Positions 13,501-24,600 of a stretch of 32,384 nt of DNA are shown piece by piece. The translations under genes and the position numbers were made by a program. The notes under the pieces were generated by a model, which saw nothing but the letters and a program-made list of their open reading frames with translations, did no database searches and was not told the origin of the DNA. The first letter of the stretch is position 1, and each line of letters begins with the position of its first letter. Source of the stretch: Klebsormidium nitens (Eukaryota; Streptophyta; Klebsormidiophyceae; Klebsormidiales; Klebsormidiaceae); assembly GCA_000708835.1 (NCBI GenBank), contig DF237744.1, positions 1 through 32,384 of the forward strand, given 5' to 3'.

Positions 13501-16500
13501 AGGTCTCCGTTTCGCAGCTCAACGCTCAACCGACCGTCCGATGCCGCTGGCAGAACGATTGCTCGGGGTGCACCGGCTTCGGTCACCCGGCTGTACAGGG
13601 GTATTGACTTGCTGCCGCGAATGATGACGTCCTGACGTCAGCAAAGAAAGTGGGTAGGTCAGCAAGGGAAGGTCACATATAGCAGAAGAAGCAAATGGCA
13701 AAACGATCGCTCGGGGCGCACCCGCTTCGGTCACCCGGCCGTACAGGGGTATTGACTTGCTGCCGCGAATGATGACGTCCTGACGTCAGCAAAGAAAGTG
13801 GGTATGTCAGCAAGGGAAGGTCACATACAGCAGAAGGACCACATGGCAGCAGGATCGCTCGGGGCGCACCGGTTCCGGTCACCCCGCTGTACAGGGGTAT
13901 TGACTTGCTGCCGCGAATGATGACGTCCTGTCGTCACCAAGGAAAGTGTTTGTCTTAGCGCAAGATTGGTCAACTTAGTGGAGGGGAATGGCGGAACGGT
14001 CGCCCGAGGCGCACTAGCTTCTGGCACCCGGCTGTACAGAGGTTTTGACTTGCTGCCACGGGTGATGACGTCCTGACGTCAGCGAGAAGAATTTTGTGTC
14101 AGCGAGGGACGGTAGTAATCAAGCGGAGGGGACAAATGGCAGAACGATCGCTCGGGGCGCACGGGCGTCGGTCACTCGGCTGTATAGGGGTATCGACTTG
14201 CTGCCGCGGATGGTGACGTCCTGACGTCACCAAAGAGAGTGTGTGAGCGAGCGAACGGTCACGTTAATAGAGGAGCTGATGGCAGAAAGGTCGACGGGGC
14301 GCATCAGCTTCGGTTACCCGGCGGTGTAGGCGTATTGCACTGCTCCCGCGGATGAGGACGTCCTGACGTCACCAAGGAACGTGTTTGTGTCAGCAAGGGA
14401 ATGGTGTACAGTAAAGGGAGCAGACGGCAGAACAATCGCCCGGGGCGCACCAGCCCCGGCAACCCAGCTGTACAGGGGTATTGACTTGTTGACCCAGATG
14501 TTGACGTCCTGCAATCAACAAGGAAAGTGCTTCACGTCATCGACGTAAACGTAACAACAGCGGAGGGAGCAGACGGTTGACCTTTACCGGGACCAATGTA
14601 CCTGAGCATGTGACGAACGCGCTGCAGAATACCCGCTCTTCCGACAATCTCGTGTTTCTCACGTTCGTGCAGATAAGAACGACCTTCACCACGAAACCGT
14701 CGTCGAGACGAAAAGGCCGGTTGGGCTGCCTACTTTCTTTCCGAACCTTCAAAGTCTGACCACTAAAAACACAAAATGGAAGTAGAATTGAGAAGGGCTC
14801 TTCTGTCACAGCTCAAATCAGCTGAACGATCGCTATCCGTTAAATGCATTTCTCTTATGTAACCGGCGTTTTTGAAGGCCGAACAGCTTTTCAATTATAT
14901 TGAAGGTTGTGAACTGTAGCAACCTCCCTTCAGAAGGCAGTAGGGATCCACTCCATCGCTTCCCTGGCCTTTAACACTAGCAATCTTTTTCCCAAAGCAC
15001 GTGCATCAAACAGGCTGCCCTACCTGTGTGAATATGCCCTTTGCTTCGGACAGCCGCAGGCGCGTTGCGATCTCGGACGGCGCGAAGCTGTCCGCAATGG
15101 ATACGACTACGCAGCCCGCTAGGATCGTTCCAAGATACGCTATGACTGCGAACTGGTTCATAGGCATGTCGATAGCGATGGCGTCTCCAGTTTGGAAACC
15201 AGCCGCCAGGAGAGAGTTTGCTAAACAGCTGCAGGACAGATAGGGGAGATTACATTCTCATTGATGCGATTCTCTGAATCTGGGAATATATCTGATGAGT
15301 CTAATTCTGAAAGCGTGTACACGCCCACCTTCTCGAAGATGACGGTTGACGAGAGAAAAGGGCTGACAAGACGAAGGGAAAAGTTGTAGCACTCTCGCAA
15401 ACAGCGAGGAAAGCGTCAACGGCTGTACGAGAGCGAGAACCAAGGTAGAAGTGCAAAGCAGAAACGCCGATCACTAAAAGGATACCAATAGCATGGCAGT
15501 GAGGAAGTCAGATCCTTCCGACTCAGAGAGCTTGCCTGGCTTCCGCCCGCAACGCACCCAACGTCATTGTCTGAAGAGGCGCTTCGTCGTTTCCTTCGTC
15601 TCGCCAGATCAGCGCCACCTCAGCCATGATATCCTGCAATTACTGGTGCTCATGATAAGCATGATGACGGTTCTTGTATGGCAAAATCAGATGCCGAAAA
15701 CGGGCTTTCCTCATGGTCCAAGTAAACTTTTTGGAGTGAGCAGGACCGTTTCCTGGAACCAGATATGGACGGAGAGGGTGGAGTTTTCTGATCAATTACC
15801 TTCAATTCAGGTGGCGAAGAGCTACTCCATTGTTGGCACACCATTCAATCTCCAAAGTCGAAGGCAATCGTGAATGGCCAAATTTCATAAAGCTTCATGT
15901 CGAAACATGGTAGTCAAACATGTGTTCCTGCCAGGCTTGACAAGCCAGACATACCGTAGTCCAACATGATGATTCCGAACGCTTTTATTTTGAAACATCA
16001 TCCAACAATCCGACGAGGAAAGAAGAATGAACTATGCTGATTCCGTCAAGAATCTGAATGCCCTATGGTCTCACTTGGAAGGGGACTTTTGGCCGTTTTT
16101 GGCAATTTTACGGCTTCCGAGGACCACTTCAGGATTATAATACCTTTCCGAGTTCTGCAATCCCGAATGGAAAACCTGAACTTCTGACTTTCCGAACGCA
16201 GACAATAATTCATTTATTCGGAATCAACACCTTGAAGTACGGCATAGTCTACTTCATTGAGGTCTCCTGGGAGAGAGGCGTTACGTGAAAATCTGAAGGA
16301 ACTTGAGTCGAGTTTCTGAGACCACAGTAGATTGCAAGCGTCTTTGCTTACCTGACCCCGGACAAGGCAGCACTCCGCAACGTTCAGCTCAGCGCCTCTT
16401 AGCCACGTTCCTCCGTAGGAGTTGGACTCAAGGACCTTTGTGGGGGGCTTGTGGAATCTGATTCCAAGCTCCTCAAACACAAGGGGCCAGTAGACCTACA

Positions 16501-17751
16501 GAATTGCACAAACAGAGGTTTGCATGAGATTTGGACAACAGATTTGGTAGACGGAGGGCCTCTTCCCATGCTCCCTCAGGGTGTAGGACTCATTACAAGG
16601 AGGAGTAAGAAGAGGCAACACATCGACTGAGGTTTCTTTTGTGAAGACTTAGGACGCTGGATTTGACTAGCTTCTTTCGAAGTAGGATGGGAGTCCTTGC
16701 ATTTAAAAAGGGCTGCTTGAGTTGCCTCTTTTGTCGGAGCTGCAACTTCCAAACAAACTTTGTTTCAGAAGCGAGCTGAGGCAAAAGCATATCTCCATGA
16801 TCTACTGTCCTTACACCAAGCAGCTCCTGATCAAGTTCAATTTGTTACGGGCTCATCATCCTGATAGTTGCATAGCTGACACAATGCAATCACACGCTTG
16901 AAGATGGTGAAAATGCTTGCCTCAGGGTGTGAGTTGGACAGCTGCAGGAGGCCATCATACGTAGATGCGCCAAGTGCAGAAAGGCGCTCCTCGTGTTTAA
17001 CGATCAATGTCCCAATGTTCGTGCGCTTCGCTTCATCCCTGTGACAAGGTGCTGTTCAGACGGCTGTTTTCAAGGCTTCCTCACTGGAGCAAAGCCTTTG
17101 TGGAAGTTTCAAAGAAAGATTGTTTAGCTACTCCACCAACGGTTTGAAGTGATAAGAAACTGGCACTAGGAATGAGGTACTGCAGTTCTTCTAGAGCTTG
17201 AAACTTTCTGAAGAAGACTGAAAGCACTTGGGGCATTGTCAAGGCCCTGAGCAGCAATCAGGGAAGCCTTTTTATACCCGCCTATCGCAACCAGTCAATT
17301 GTCTGGTATGCGTACAAGAAGTGCAGGTTCCAGCTGGCACTAGCTACATTTGCTATAAGAGTTCTGGACTCCAGGAGTACGCTGGCTTGCTCTGAAGTCA
17401 ATCAAGGACGCCCAATAGTTAGGGTTTGGCAAGTGATGTTTACAATACCCCAAGCCGGAAGCTGCACTTGCCAAGCCTTCTGACTCACTCTGTTGGCTTC
17501 CACACAATTGGAGGGCCCCTCCTCGCATCCCAGTCCAGATAAGTGACAGAAAAGAGCAATTGATGTAGCTTGAAGGGGTGCTCTGGACACAATAACTCCC
17601 TAGATATCCAGTCCCAAGTTGCAATCTGTGATTCTCTTTTAGAGGCAGGGGGGCAGGCAAGCCTTTGAAGGAGCACCTGAGCATCGCCCTCGCTTAAGCC
17701 TGTCTCCAATAGATGCTCGAGAGTCAGGTTTTGTATACTAGTTCTTGCCAT
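7514..17751 (-). CDS. AAE17/18: Peroxisomal acyl-activating enzyme, AAE17/AAE18 type (13 exons, 725 aa)
   Basis: This ANL-superfamily acyl-CoA synthetase should convert a carboxylic acid, ATP and CoA to an acyl-CoA via an acyl-adenylate; plant AAE18 acts on 2,4-DB in peroxisomes. Exons (high to low): 17489-17751, 16921-17038, 16352-16495, 15536-15633, 15024-15228, 13382-13631, 12841-12911, 11894-12043, 11066-11160, 10185-10404, 9489-9617, 8180-8363, 7514-7764 (TAG). All phases agree and the total is 726 codons, the family's usual length. Motifs: SSGTTGDPKA (355-364) phosphate-binding loop; [23 protein letters not shown] (497-503); [15 protein letters not shown] (598-612) hinge; catalytic Lys in [11 protein letters not shown] (Lys700). 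The C-terminus GRAKL ends in AKL, a PTS1 peroxisomal signal. ATG 17751 gives a family-like N-terminus. Introns 2 and 4 use GC donors. The native substrate is not predictable. Confidence 0.96.
8300..8662 (-). repeat. Three-copy tandem array of AAE exon-12 acceptor/exon start
   Basis: The intron-end plus exon-start segment of AAE exon 12 (acceptor at 8364) recurs at 8464-8560 (acceptor-like AG next to 8519) and 8613-8662 (next to 8659). The shared core on the plus strand is CATGCGCCCGGTA followed by a C-run and GC-rich text. The copies read in frame as [16 protein letters not shown] and GGFYRAHA. Similarity continues into the flanking intron (AAAGAAAGACGG; TACACTGTG). Only the last copy in transcription order is the authentic exon; the others are diverged and lack an exon remainder. 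Confidence 0.85.
9039..9366. mobile_element. 328-bp MITE-like element with TA target-site duplication
   Basis: The ends are perfect 12-bp inverted repeats, GGTTGTTCGCAC and GTGCGAACAACC, flanked on both sides by TA. Beyond the core the inverted similarity goes on imperfectly (TATTGACGCCGTCGG against the complement of CGGCGACGGCGTCG). The interior is crowded with TCCGTCGACGGA-type palindromes, so a transcript or single strand could fold strongly. No transposase frame is visible, so it is non-autonomous. A TA duplication fits Tc1/mariner (Stowaway-like) or a related family; assignment is inference. It sits in AAE intron 11. Confidence 0.85.
13549..14536 (-). repeat. Seven-copy tandem array of AAE exon-6 acceptor/exon start (~147-bp period)
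   Basis: The last ~55 nt of AAE intron 5 and the first ~85 nt of exon 6 are repeated seven times head to tail. The exon-start boundaries fall near 13631, 13779, 13927, 14072, 14220, 14362 and 14508, about 143-148 bp apart. Read on the minus strand, each copy begins after an AG (usually TGACGTCAG) and encodes a version of [20 protein letters not shown] followed by APRAIVLP. The copy at 13631 alone continues into the rest of exon 6. The 14362 copy has a 1-nt deletion, and the others run out of frame or into stops. They add decoy acceptors rather than usable exons. Confidence 0.93.
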
Positions 17752-18698
17752 CCTCCAGAAATACTCCGGAAAGTCGCGCTATCTATGTATCTACAGTTGT
17801 TCTTTTTCTTAGAAACTCCTTCCAAGCGGACTGACGGAAGGTTCCTTCAGAGCATTTCGAGCTAGCCCGCTAACCTCCCAGGATTTTGAACATCCAATGA
17901 CCACCACCCCAGCTCCTCTATCAATGTATCAGCTCGCAACAGCTGGTGAGAGCTTCAGCTTCTGATTTTTCGAAAGAATAAATGGCTGCTCTCTACAAAG
18001 CCTAAGGCAGGGAAGTCTTCCCGGAAGAGAAGCCCATCTGGAAAGCATTGCGTTCCGGTGCCAACGCATCACCGGAGCCACCGGACTTTAAACCCTCCGC
18101 AAACCCGGGCCAACCGTGTCGCGGCCGCGCGCGTACTGCGATCGAGAGACACAGAAACACAGTCAGAGAGGATAGGATCATAGGCTTCTTTCTATCCATG
18201 CAGCAGCTAGCAGGCCTCCGCAGCCAGGTGCCTGCGTTTCATTGGATCGGCAGCAAGTTGTTACATTGAACAAAGCCGGATGGAATGATAGTAGCCTGAC
18301 AAGGCAAGTTGCAAGCTGCGCCAATCGCTGACGCTTCTCACGTCGTTGTGACACCCGTCCATGCTTCACGTGATGCAGGGACACTTGGCAGTCCTCGCCT
18401 TCAGCCGCCTAGCACGCCTCTATTAAAACACCAAGTCAGCACTTCCTAAACAAAGCGCTCTGCAGTAAAGGGGGCCGCAGGATCGACATCATGATGAATT
18501 GATGAAGTACCTGTGACTTCCTCGTTTGTTCAAAGATCCTTCGATCGCACACTCCCGAAGCCCGTTCAATGCGAGAGCTCCTCCGCAATCCGCAGGAGCT
18601 TGTTCGAGTTCCAACCACTCATCAATTGTTTTTAAGCACCAGCAGAGTTCCTTCTCAAGCCAGTGCGCACTTTGACGCACGCTCAACGTTCCGGCATC
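17752..18698. promoter_or_regulatory. Divergent intergenic (shared promoter) region
   Basis: The 947 bp between the start codons of the minus-strand AAE gene and the plus-strand surface-protein gene must hold both promoters and 5' UTRs. A GC-rich stretch with CG-rich palindromes (CGCGGCCGCGCGCG near 18120) lies in the middle. No clear TATA box or coding exon is visible. Co-regulation of the pair is possible but unsupported. Confidence 0.6.
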
Positions 18699-21600
18699 AT
18701 GAAGCCCTTCTCCCTTCCCTGCGTCTTCCTCCTCATCCTCATGGCCTCCGCTCTAGTTCTCCCCTCATGCGGAGACCTCGGCTCTCGCAGCAAGAAACTT
18801 GGCAGCAGCTCCAGCTCTTCCAGCTCATCCAGTGGATCGCGCGGCGGATCTTCCTCCTCTAGTTCTGGCTCCAGCTCTAGTTCTTCTGGCTCCAGCTCTT
18901 CCGGCTCCAGCGGAAGCAAGGGCGGAAGCCCCAGCGGATCGAGCGGAAGCTCTGGATCTACTGGAAGCAAAGGGACCCCCAGCTCTTCGGGGGGAAGCAA
19001 AGGAAGCCCCAGGTGAGAAGTCACGAACCACCGCTCGCTGCTGATCAGGAGTTTGGAAATTCTCACCTCAATGCTTGTTACATGCTTCCATTGCTGCTTT
19101 GTAGGGCTTGACGCATTTAATGCTTCCACGTACTGAATTATTCGAGTATTCTGGTCCATGTATACATGTAACATCGTAGATTTCTGCTGTGTTTTTATGC
19201 TTCACCGGGCTTGCTGGTCTTTCAAGCTTCCTTCCTTTAAGCTTCGCCTTGTTCGTACCTCCTGCTTCAGCTTTGCCCCACTTTCATTAGCTTCGTAGAC
19301 TCCATCGGCATCAGACGTGCGTATGTTCCTTGCCATTGATACACTGCTTGATGCATCACCTTTTCAACCTTCGATGTCTTATGGACTCACCCTACAGACA
19401 TATCTTCAATCACATGGCTGGGCACATACCACCAACTTTCTAAGCTTTCTGAACATCCCTCTTTCATAAGAGCAGGTAAATCGTGAACAAACCCTCATTT
19501 GTCCAAAACCTGCAGCTCCCCAGGCACTTCCTCCGGGTCTAAGACCCCCTCCAGCCCCTCATCCTCCACGCCTTCCGGTTCCTCCCGGTCCCCTTCCGGT
19601 TCCTCCAACCGGTCCCCCTCCAAGCCCGGCGGATATTCCGGGTCCAAAGCCGGTTACTCCTCTTCGGGGGGGTCCAGAAGTTTCACGCGTCCCGGGGGGT
19701 ATGCTGCTTGGCCGGAGGAGCGGCAGGGGCAAGATCCGTTCTGCCAAGCAGCGGATTCTCGTCGTTTGGATTTGGGTCATCGTACAGACCTTACTATGGG
19801 TACTACTCGTCGCGGTATCCGTATTACTACGGGTCTGGGAACCCTTACAACTACTACTACGGCCAGAATCGGCACTCCAGGAACTACAACAACACTCCAC
19901 CAGGTGAATATGATGGCACGTCGGAGCTTTCTTGAGACATCGTGACTCGCTTTGAACAAAGCTCGTCCATTTTCATACGAGCTTTTGATCTCTACGACCT
20001 TTCCGTTTTGCAGTGAGCAGACAATGATGCAGAGGGCTTTCTTGTCAATGAAATGGGTTGTAACCAAGTCTGCAAGTCGTCGAGCTTTGCTGTTCAAAGT
20101 GCTTCGTGCCTTTCCCTCTTGCTACAGAGAGTATCTCACTCTTACAGACAACTGAGTAAAGCAGACTCGTGCTAATCAGCAGAAAGAATTCACTTCTTTC
20201 AGCTTTTGCAAGTTGGTCCAAACGAACTTGAAAGACAAAAGGGTCTTCTGTGTGAAAACATCTTGTCATACAATGACCATCCTTCATGAGCGAAATCTCT
20301 CCAGACAAACATCTGCGGATCGAGTGTCGCTTCGAGTGAGCCACGAGCCGTTCCGCTTCGATCTCTTGTCTATCTCTCATACACCGTTTTTCCTCAACAC
20401 AGGTACCACGATCCCGCAGTACGGACCGGTCATCAGCTACAGCAACAGCAGCACCATGTTCCCTAACCTGACCGTTACCACCGGGCCCGGCTACGGTGTG
20501 CTCGTCCGAATGCCACAGTCTAGTTTGCTCAACTTGGCAAATTCTACCACTGTATCCGTTCCGACTACCGAGCTGTTTCCGGTTCCGCCCGTCGGCAACG
20601 CGACGCAGCTGGTCTATACAAGCGTTCTGGTGCACTTCAATCCGAACGGAACCTTTCCGTTTGGCCAGGTAAAGCGGCGCGTTTCTCTTCAAACTACTTT
20701 CTGTTTCTCGAAGTCTGGATGAACGGAGCCCTTATTTTCGGACAAGTAAAGTGAGCAGTACTTCAGAGTGGTTCCGAACCTTTTCGCCCGTTAATTGCTT
20801 TTATTATCTGGACGGAACACTGCCTTTCGGCCAGACAAAGTGGAGCGGCTTTTTTCAAACTCCTTTTTCCTTGACCCTTGCTTTCGGTCAAGTGAAGTGA
20901 GACGGTGAACTTTAGAGTGGGTTCTGAACCTTTTTCGCCCGTTGCTTTTTGACAGAATCTGTCATGCTCGTCGAGTTGATGAAGAAGTTCGCCGTTCCGC
21001 TTCCCTTTTCTACCTTTGATTCAACCCAACGGAACCGTCTCGGTGATGCGAGGCGGTTCACTTCTAGGTTCCTGGTGAAGTATCTGCAGGTATTTGCAGA
21101 CAAAGCTCGAGTTCGAGAAGTTCGTAGTGCACCTTAAGCGGAGCGAAACCCTACCCTTCGGTCAGCCACAAAATGGGATTCGAATCCAGATCAGTAGAAG
21201 CTTTTAGTTTGTGAGCGTGCAAAGTATATTTGGATGTGCTCGTCGCTCCCTGAGCAGGAGTCCGCCGTTCCGCTTCGCTCTTCTTTCAGTTTGAACGAAA
21301 TGTAACCGCTAGCTCAGCTAGCAGGCTCTTTGTCTTGCGTGCTTCTTCAAGTAACAAGTCAGCAGTCATGTCCAGCTACTTGTTCCCGGATGTTTGGCGA
21401 TCCGAACAGTCCATGCTTGTCACAAAAAGCTTCTGTTTGGAGTAGTACGAAAAGGTTGAAATACGGAGGCCGTTGGCCTCTTTATCAATCACAAGTACGA
21501 CTACTGGAATCCCTGTATCGACCCGTGAAGAGGCCCAAGACACGGAATCCATCTGGAACCCCATGTAACAATTTTCCATTCTTCCCCTGCACCTCTAGTC

Positions 21601-24600
21601 CGGCCCCGAAGCACGTGCAGGAAACCTCGCTTGGAAGCCTTCACTGGGGCGCCCGCTTGTGAAACTTAAATCTGTGCAGTCAAATTGCGAAGCGTATCTA
21701 CGCTGCAGGCAAACTTCGTAATTGTTTCTCAGTTCTTTCCTTCAGCACATCGAGATCGGCACCGCCTTCGAAAACTGCGCCTCGATCTCTTTCCCGCGGG
21801 TCAGGCAAATCATGAAATGTTCCCTTTTTCTTTCTTTACAGCGCATCGGCACCGCCTTCCAGAACACCACTTCCGGCGCGCCCCTCTTCCTGTTCGTTTT
21901 TCCGATGGTGCCCGCCGACCCCAACCCACCGGCGCTCAACTCCAGCTACCTGCCGCCAGACTTTCGTCCCGCAACCAACTTGTAAGTTTCACTAATCCTT
22001 GTTATCCGAATCTTTTACGAGGCAATTGCTATTCTTTCTTGGCCGCTTCAAAGTGGAGACAGCCTAGAAGAGGCAACCGGTCTGAAAGTATCTGAGTATG
22101 AGATTCCCGTGCACTTAAGCACGCTCTTTTTGAAGAATGCCCAATTCTGTATGCCAATACGGAAGCCTGATTTCATATGAATCTAAGCACGAAGAACAAG
22201 CCGGTGCAAGGCCGTTAAGAGCTTTGGAGAAATCCAAAGAGATTTTTAATGTTCGGAGTCTAAAGAACGGGAAGCATGCATCGTACTCTTGCCCTGAAGG
22301 TGTTGGTCACAAAGATTCCTTTCAGACTACCCATACTTGGAGATCAGACAGACTCGGAATCACTTGCTTGCGTCATGTCTGAGAATCGTCAAGCGGCTGT
22401 CAAAAGCTGTTACACTAAACAATCCATGCACTCGTCCTTTCGTGCGCAGTACTGTCCCGGCGCTGCCCGGCCTCTTCTGGTTCTCGAACGTGTCCATTCC
22501 CAAGGCCGTCTCGATAGGGGACGACAGCAACTACACCGTGCCTGATGTGTGGCCGTTCTACATCACCAATAACACCCAGGTGAGCAGAATCTGGCTTTGA
22601 AGTTGGCGCCGACACAGAACTATCTGGATCTTCGGTCTTTCATCTTGGTCTAGGTACTCAAAGCCACACTTCTTTCCAGCGAAGTCAGATTCAGCTAGGA
22701 CTTCTTGATCCACGTGACCGATCGAGGCCTTTCTGTTGTTCTGGCAGACCGGAGATCAGGTCTTAATTTCAGTCAATGCGTTCGGAAACCTCGCTCTTTC
22801 CCGACAAATAGGAAGTATTCAGAACGCTCGGCGACACTTGTCTTCAGACTGTCGCTTTACTGCGTTCTCGATCCTTTGGTAGCACCGCTTATCTGAGCGA
22901 GCAACTCATCGTCTGGTTTTTACGAACTTGTAACCTGTAATCCGGAAAGATGGCCACGCATCGATGCCCCTTAACAAATCAAGATCGAAAGTCCGGGATC
23001 CGGACATACAGTCCTGCTTGTCACTGCAGGTTTTACGTTCAAGCTGCCCAGATCCAGAGCCCTTACAACTTCTTGGAATCAACATTATCTGCATCTAATG
23101 CTCTGACGCGCTCGCTTAAGCGGTCCTGTTGATCCAATCTGGCTTCTGGCCTAGTCATCATCTTCTTTTCTAGAATGCTTGTCAATCCTTGTTACTGTTT
23201 CTTGACCCAGATCGCCGCTTTCGGCGTCTTGGTCAGCGCGGACTACATCCTGCTCGAGTCCACCGATGACGTGGCGGTCCCTCAGCCGTCGCTCTCCCCG
23301 GTCGCCGGCAAGGCGGCCGCGAGCTTTACTGTTCTGGGCGACGACGGAACGGCGTCAAACACCGCCGCGGTATCGCTCTCGCAGCCCTTCCCGGAAAGCT
23401 GCATCTCAGCCCTCTGACGAAAGTCCTTGAATTTATGGATTACGGATCTTTGGAGTGCCATGTGGCGGCAGCAAACTCCACTGTTAGGCGTCGACGGAAC
23501 GTCGTTAAATACCGTTTCGCTCTCGTAGCCCTTCCCGGTAAGCTGCAGCTAGCCGTCTGACGAACCTTCATGAGTTCATGGCTTTTGACTGGTTGCTTTG
23601 CGACCGGGCGGCCGCGAGCTTCACCGTTTTGGGAGACGACAGAACAGCGTCAGACAGAGCCGCACTTACGCTCTCGCAGTCTTTCCCGGTAAGCTGCATC
23701 GTAGCCGCATGACAAAACTCTCTCGCTTTCTGGCTTTTGAATCGTCCGCCCGTTCGGTGTGGCGGGCGCGAGCTGTACCGTTCTGGGCGACGACGGAACG
23801 GCGTCAAACACCGCCGCAGTTTCGCTTTCGCAGCCTTTCCCGGTGAGCAGCTGATCCGTCTAGACCAGTCTAGTTCGAGACGAAGCTTAATTGCTCTATG
23901 AATTCTTGGGTTGACTTTAGATGGGCGACGTGGCGGTTTTGGATTGCCACGCGAGCTTCACCGTCACTTTCGACGACGGAACGGCGTCAATTTCAGGCGC
24001 GGTTCCGCTTTCGCAGCCCTTACCGGTAAGCTGCATCTCAGCCGTTTGACAAAGCTCTCTGACCTTCTGGCTTTTGAACCGTCCGGTTTCGGTGTGGCGG
24101 CCGCGAGCTTTATACCGCTTTAGGCGACAACGGAATGGCATCGAAGACCGCCGCACTTCCGCTTTCGTAGGGGGCCCTTGCGGTGATCATTTCAGTTGGT
24201 CGTCCGATAACGCTTTCACCTTTGTCCGGGCCACTGAAACCTTCAGGCCGCCGCTGTCTCATTGATTATTACGTAGTCCTTGATTGCGGACTTTTTCTGC
24301 CTTTCTTTAGAAGCATTCGAGGGGACTGTACAAAGCACCGCCACAGTTTCGATTGTGCAGCCCGTCCGGGTAAGAATGCGTATGCGTGGGTTTGCGGGAG
24401 GACTGGAAATAGTCAAAATTGGGACGTCTAAATCCAGGGAGGTTAGAATCTTTCAAAGGTTGGAAAGCTTCATCTTTTCAAACGGTGGCCAACTCAAAAC
24501 ACCACCGCAGCTAGCTGCCTGAGTAATGCTATCGCAAACCTTCTCCGTAAGCACACCAGCCGTCCGGTGATCGTTCGCAGCTTTAAACCGTCAAACGAAA

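Noticed and set aside
13549-14536. CRISPR-like regular repeat
   Set aside because: Units of ~147 bp have no constant spacers, are homologous to an adjacent exon and lie in a eukaryotic intron.
13640-14536. Mutually exclusive alternative exons
   Set aside because: The extra copies lack clear donors after the shared codons; they run out of frame, into a stop or carry an indel.
16800-16920. In-frame extension of AAE exon 2 beyond HPE
   Set aside because: It reads to a stop and departs from the family; using the GC donor at 16920 restores HPE-VYW.
18683-19174. 163-codon minus-strand frame rich in Leu, Glu and Pro
   Set aside because: It is the antisense of the Ser/Gly-repeat exon; its composition is a by-product of the AGC/TCC repeat.
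20045-20692. 215-codon minus-strand frame
   Set aside because: It is antisense to exon 3 of the surface-protein gene, whose plus-strand reading has matching splice phases and sequons.
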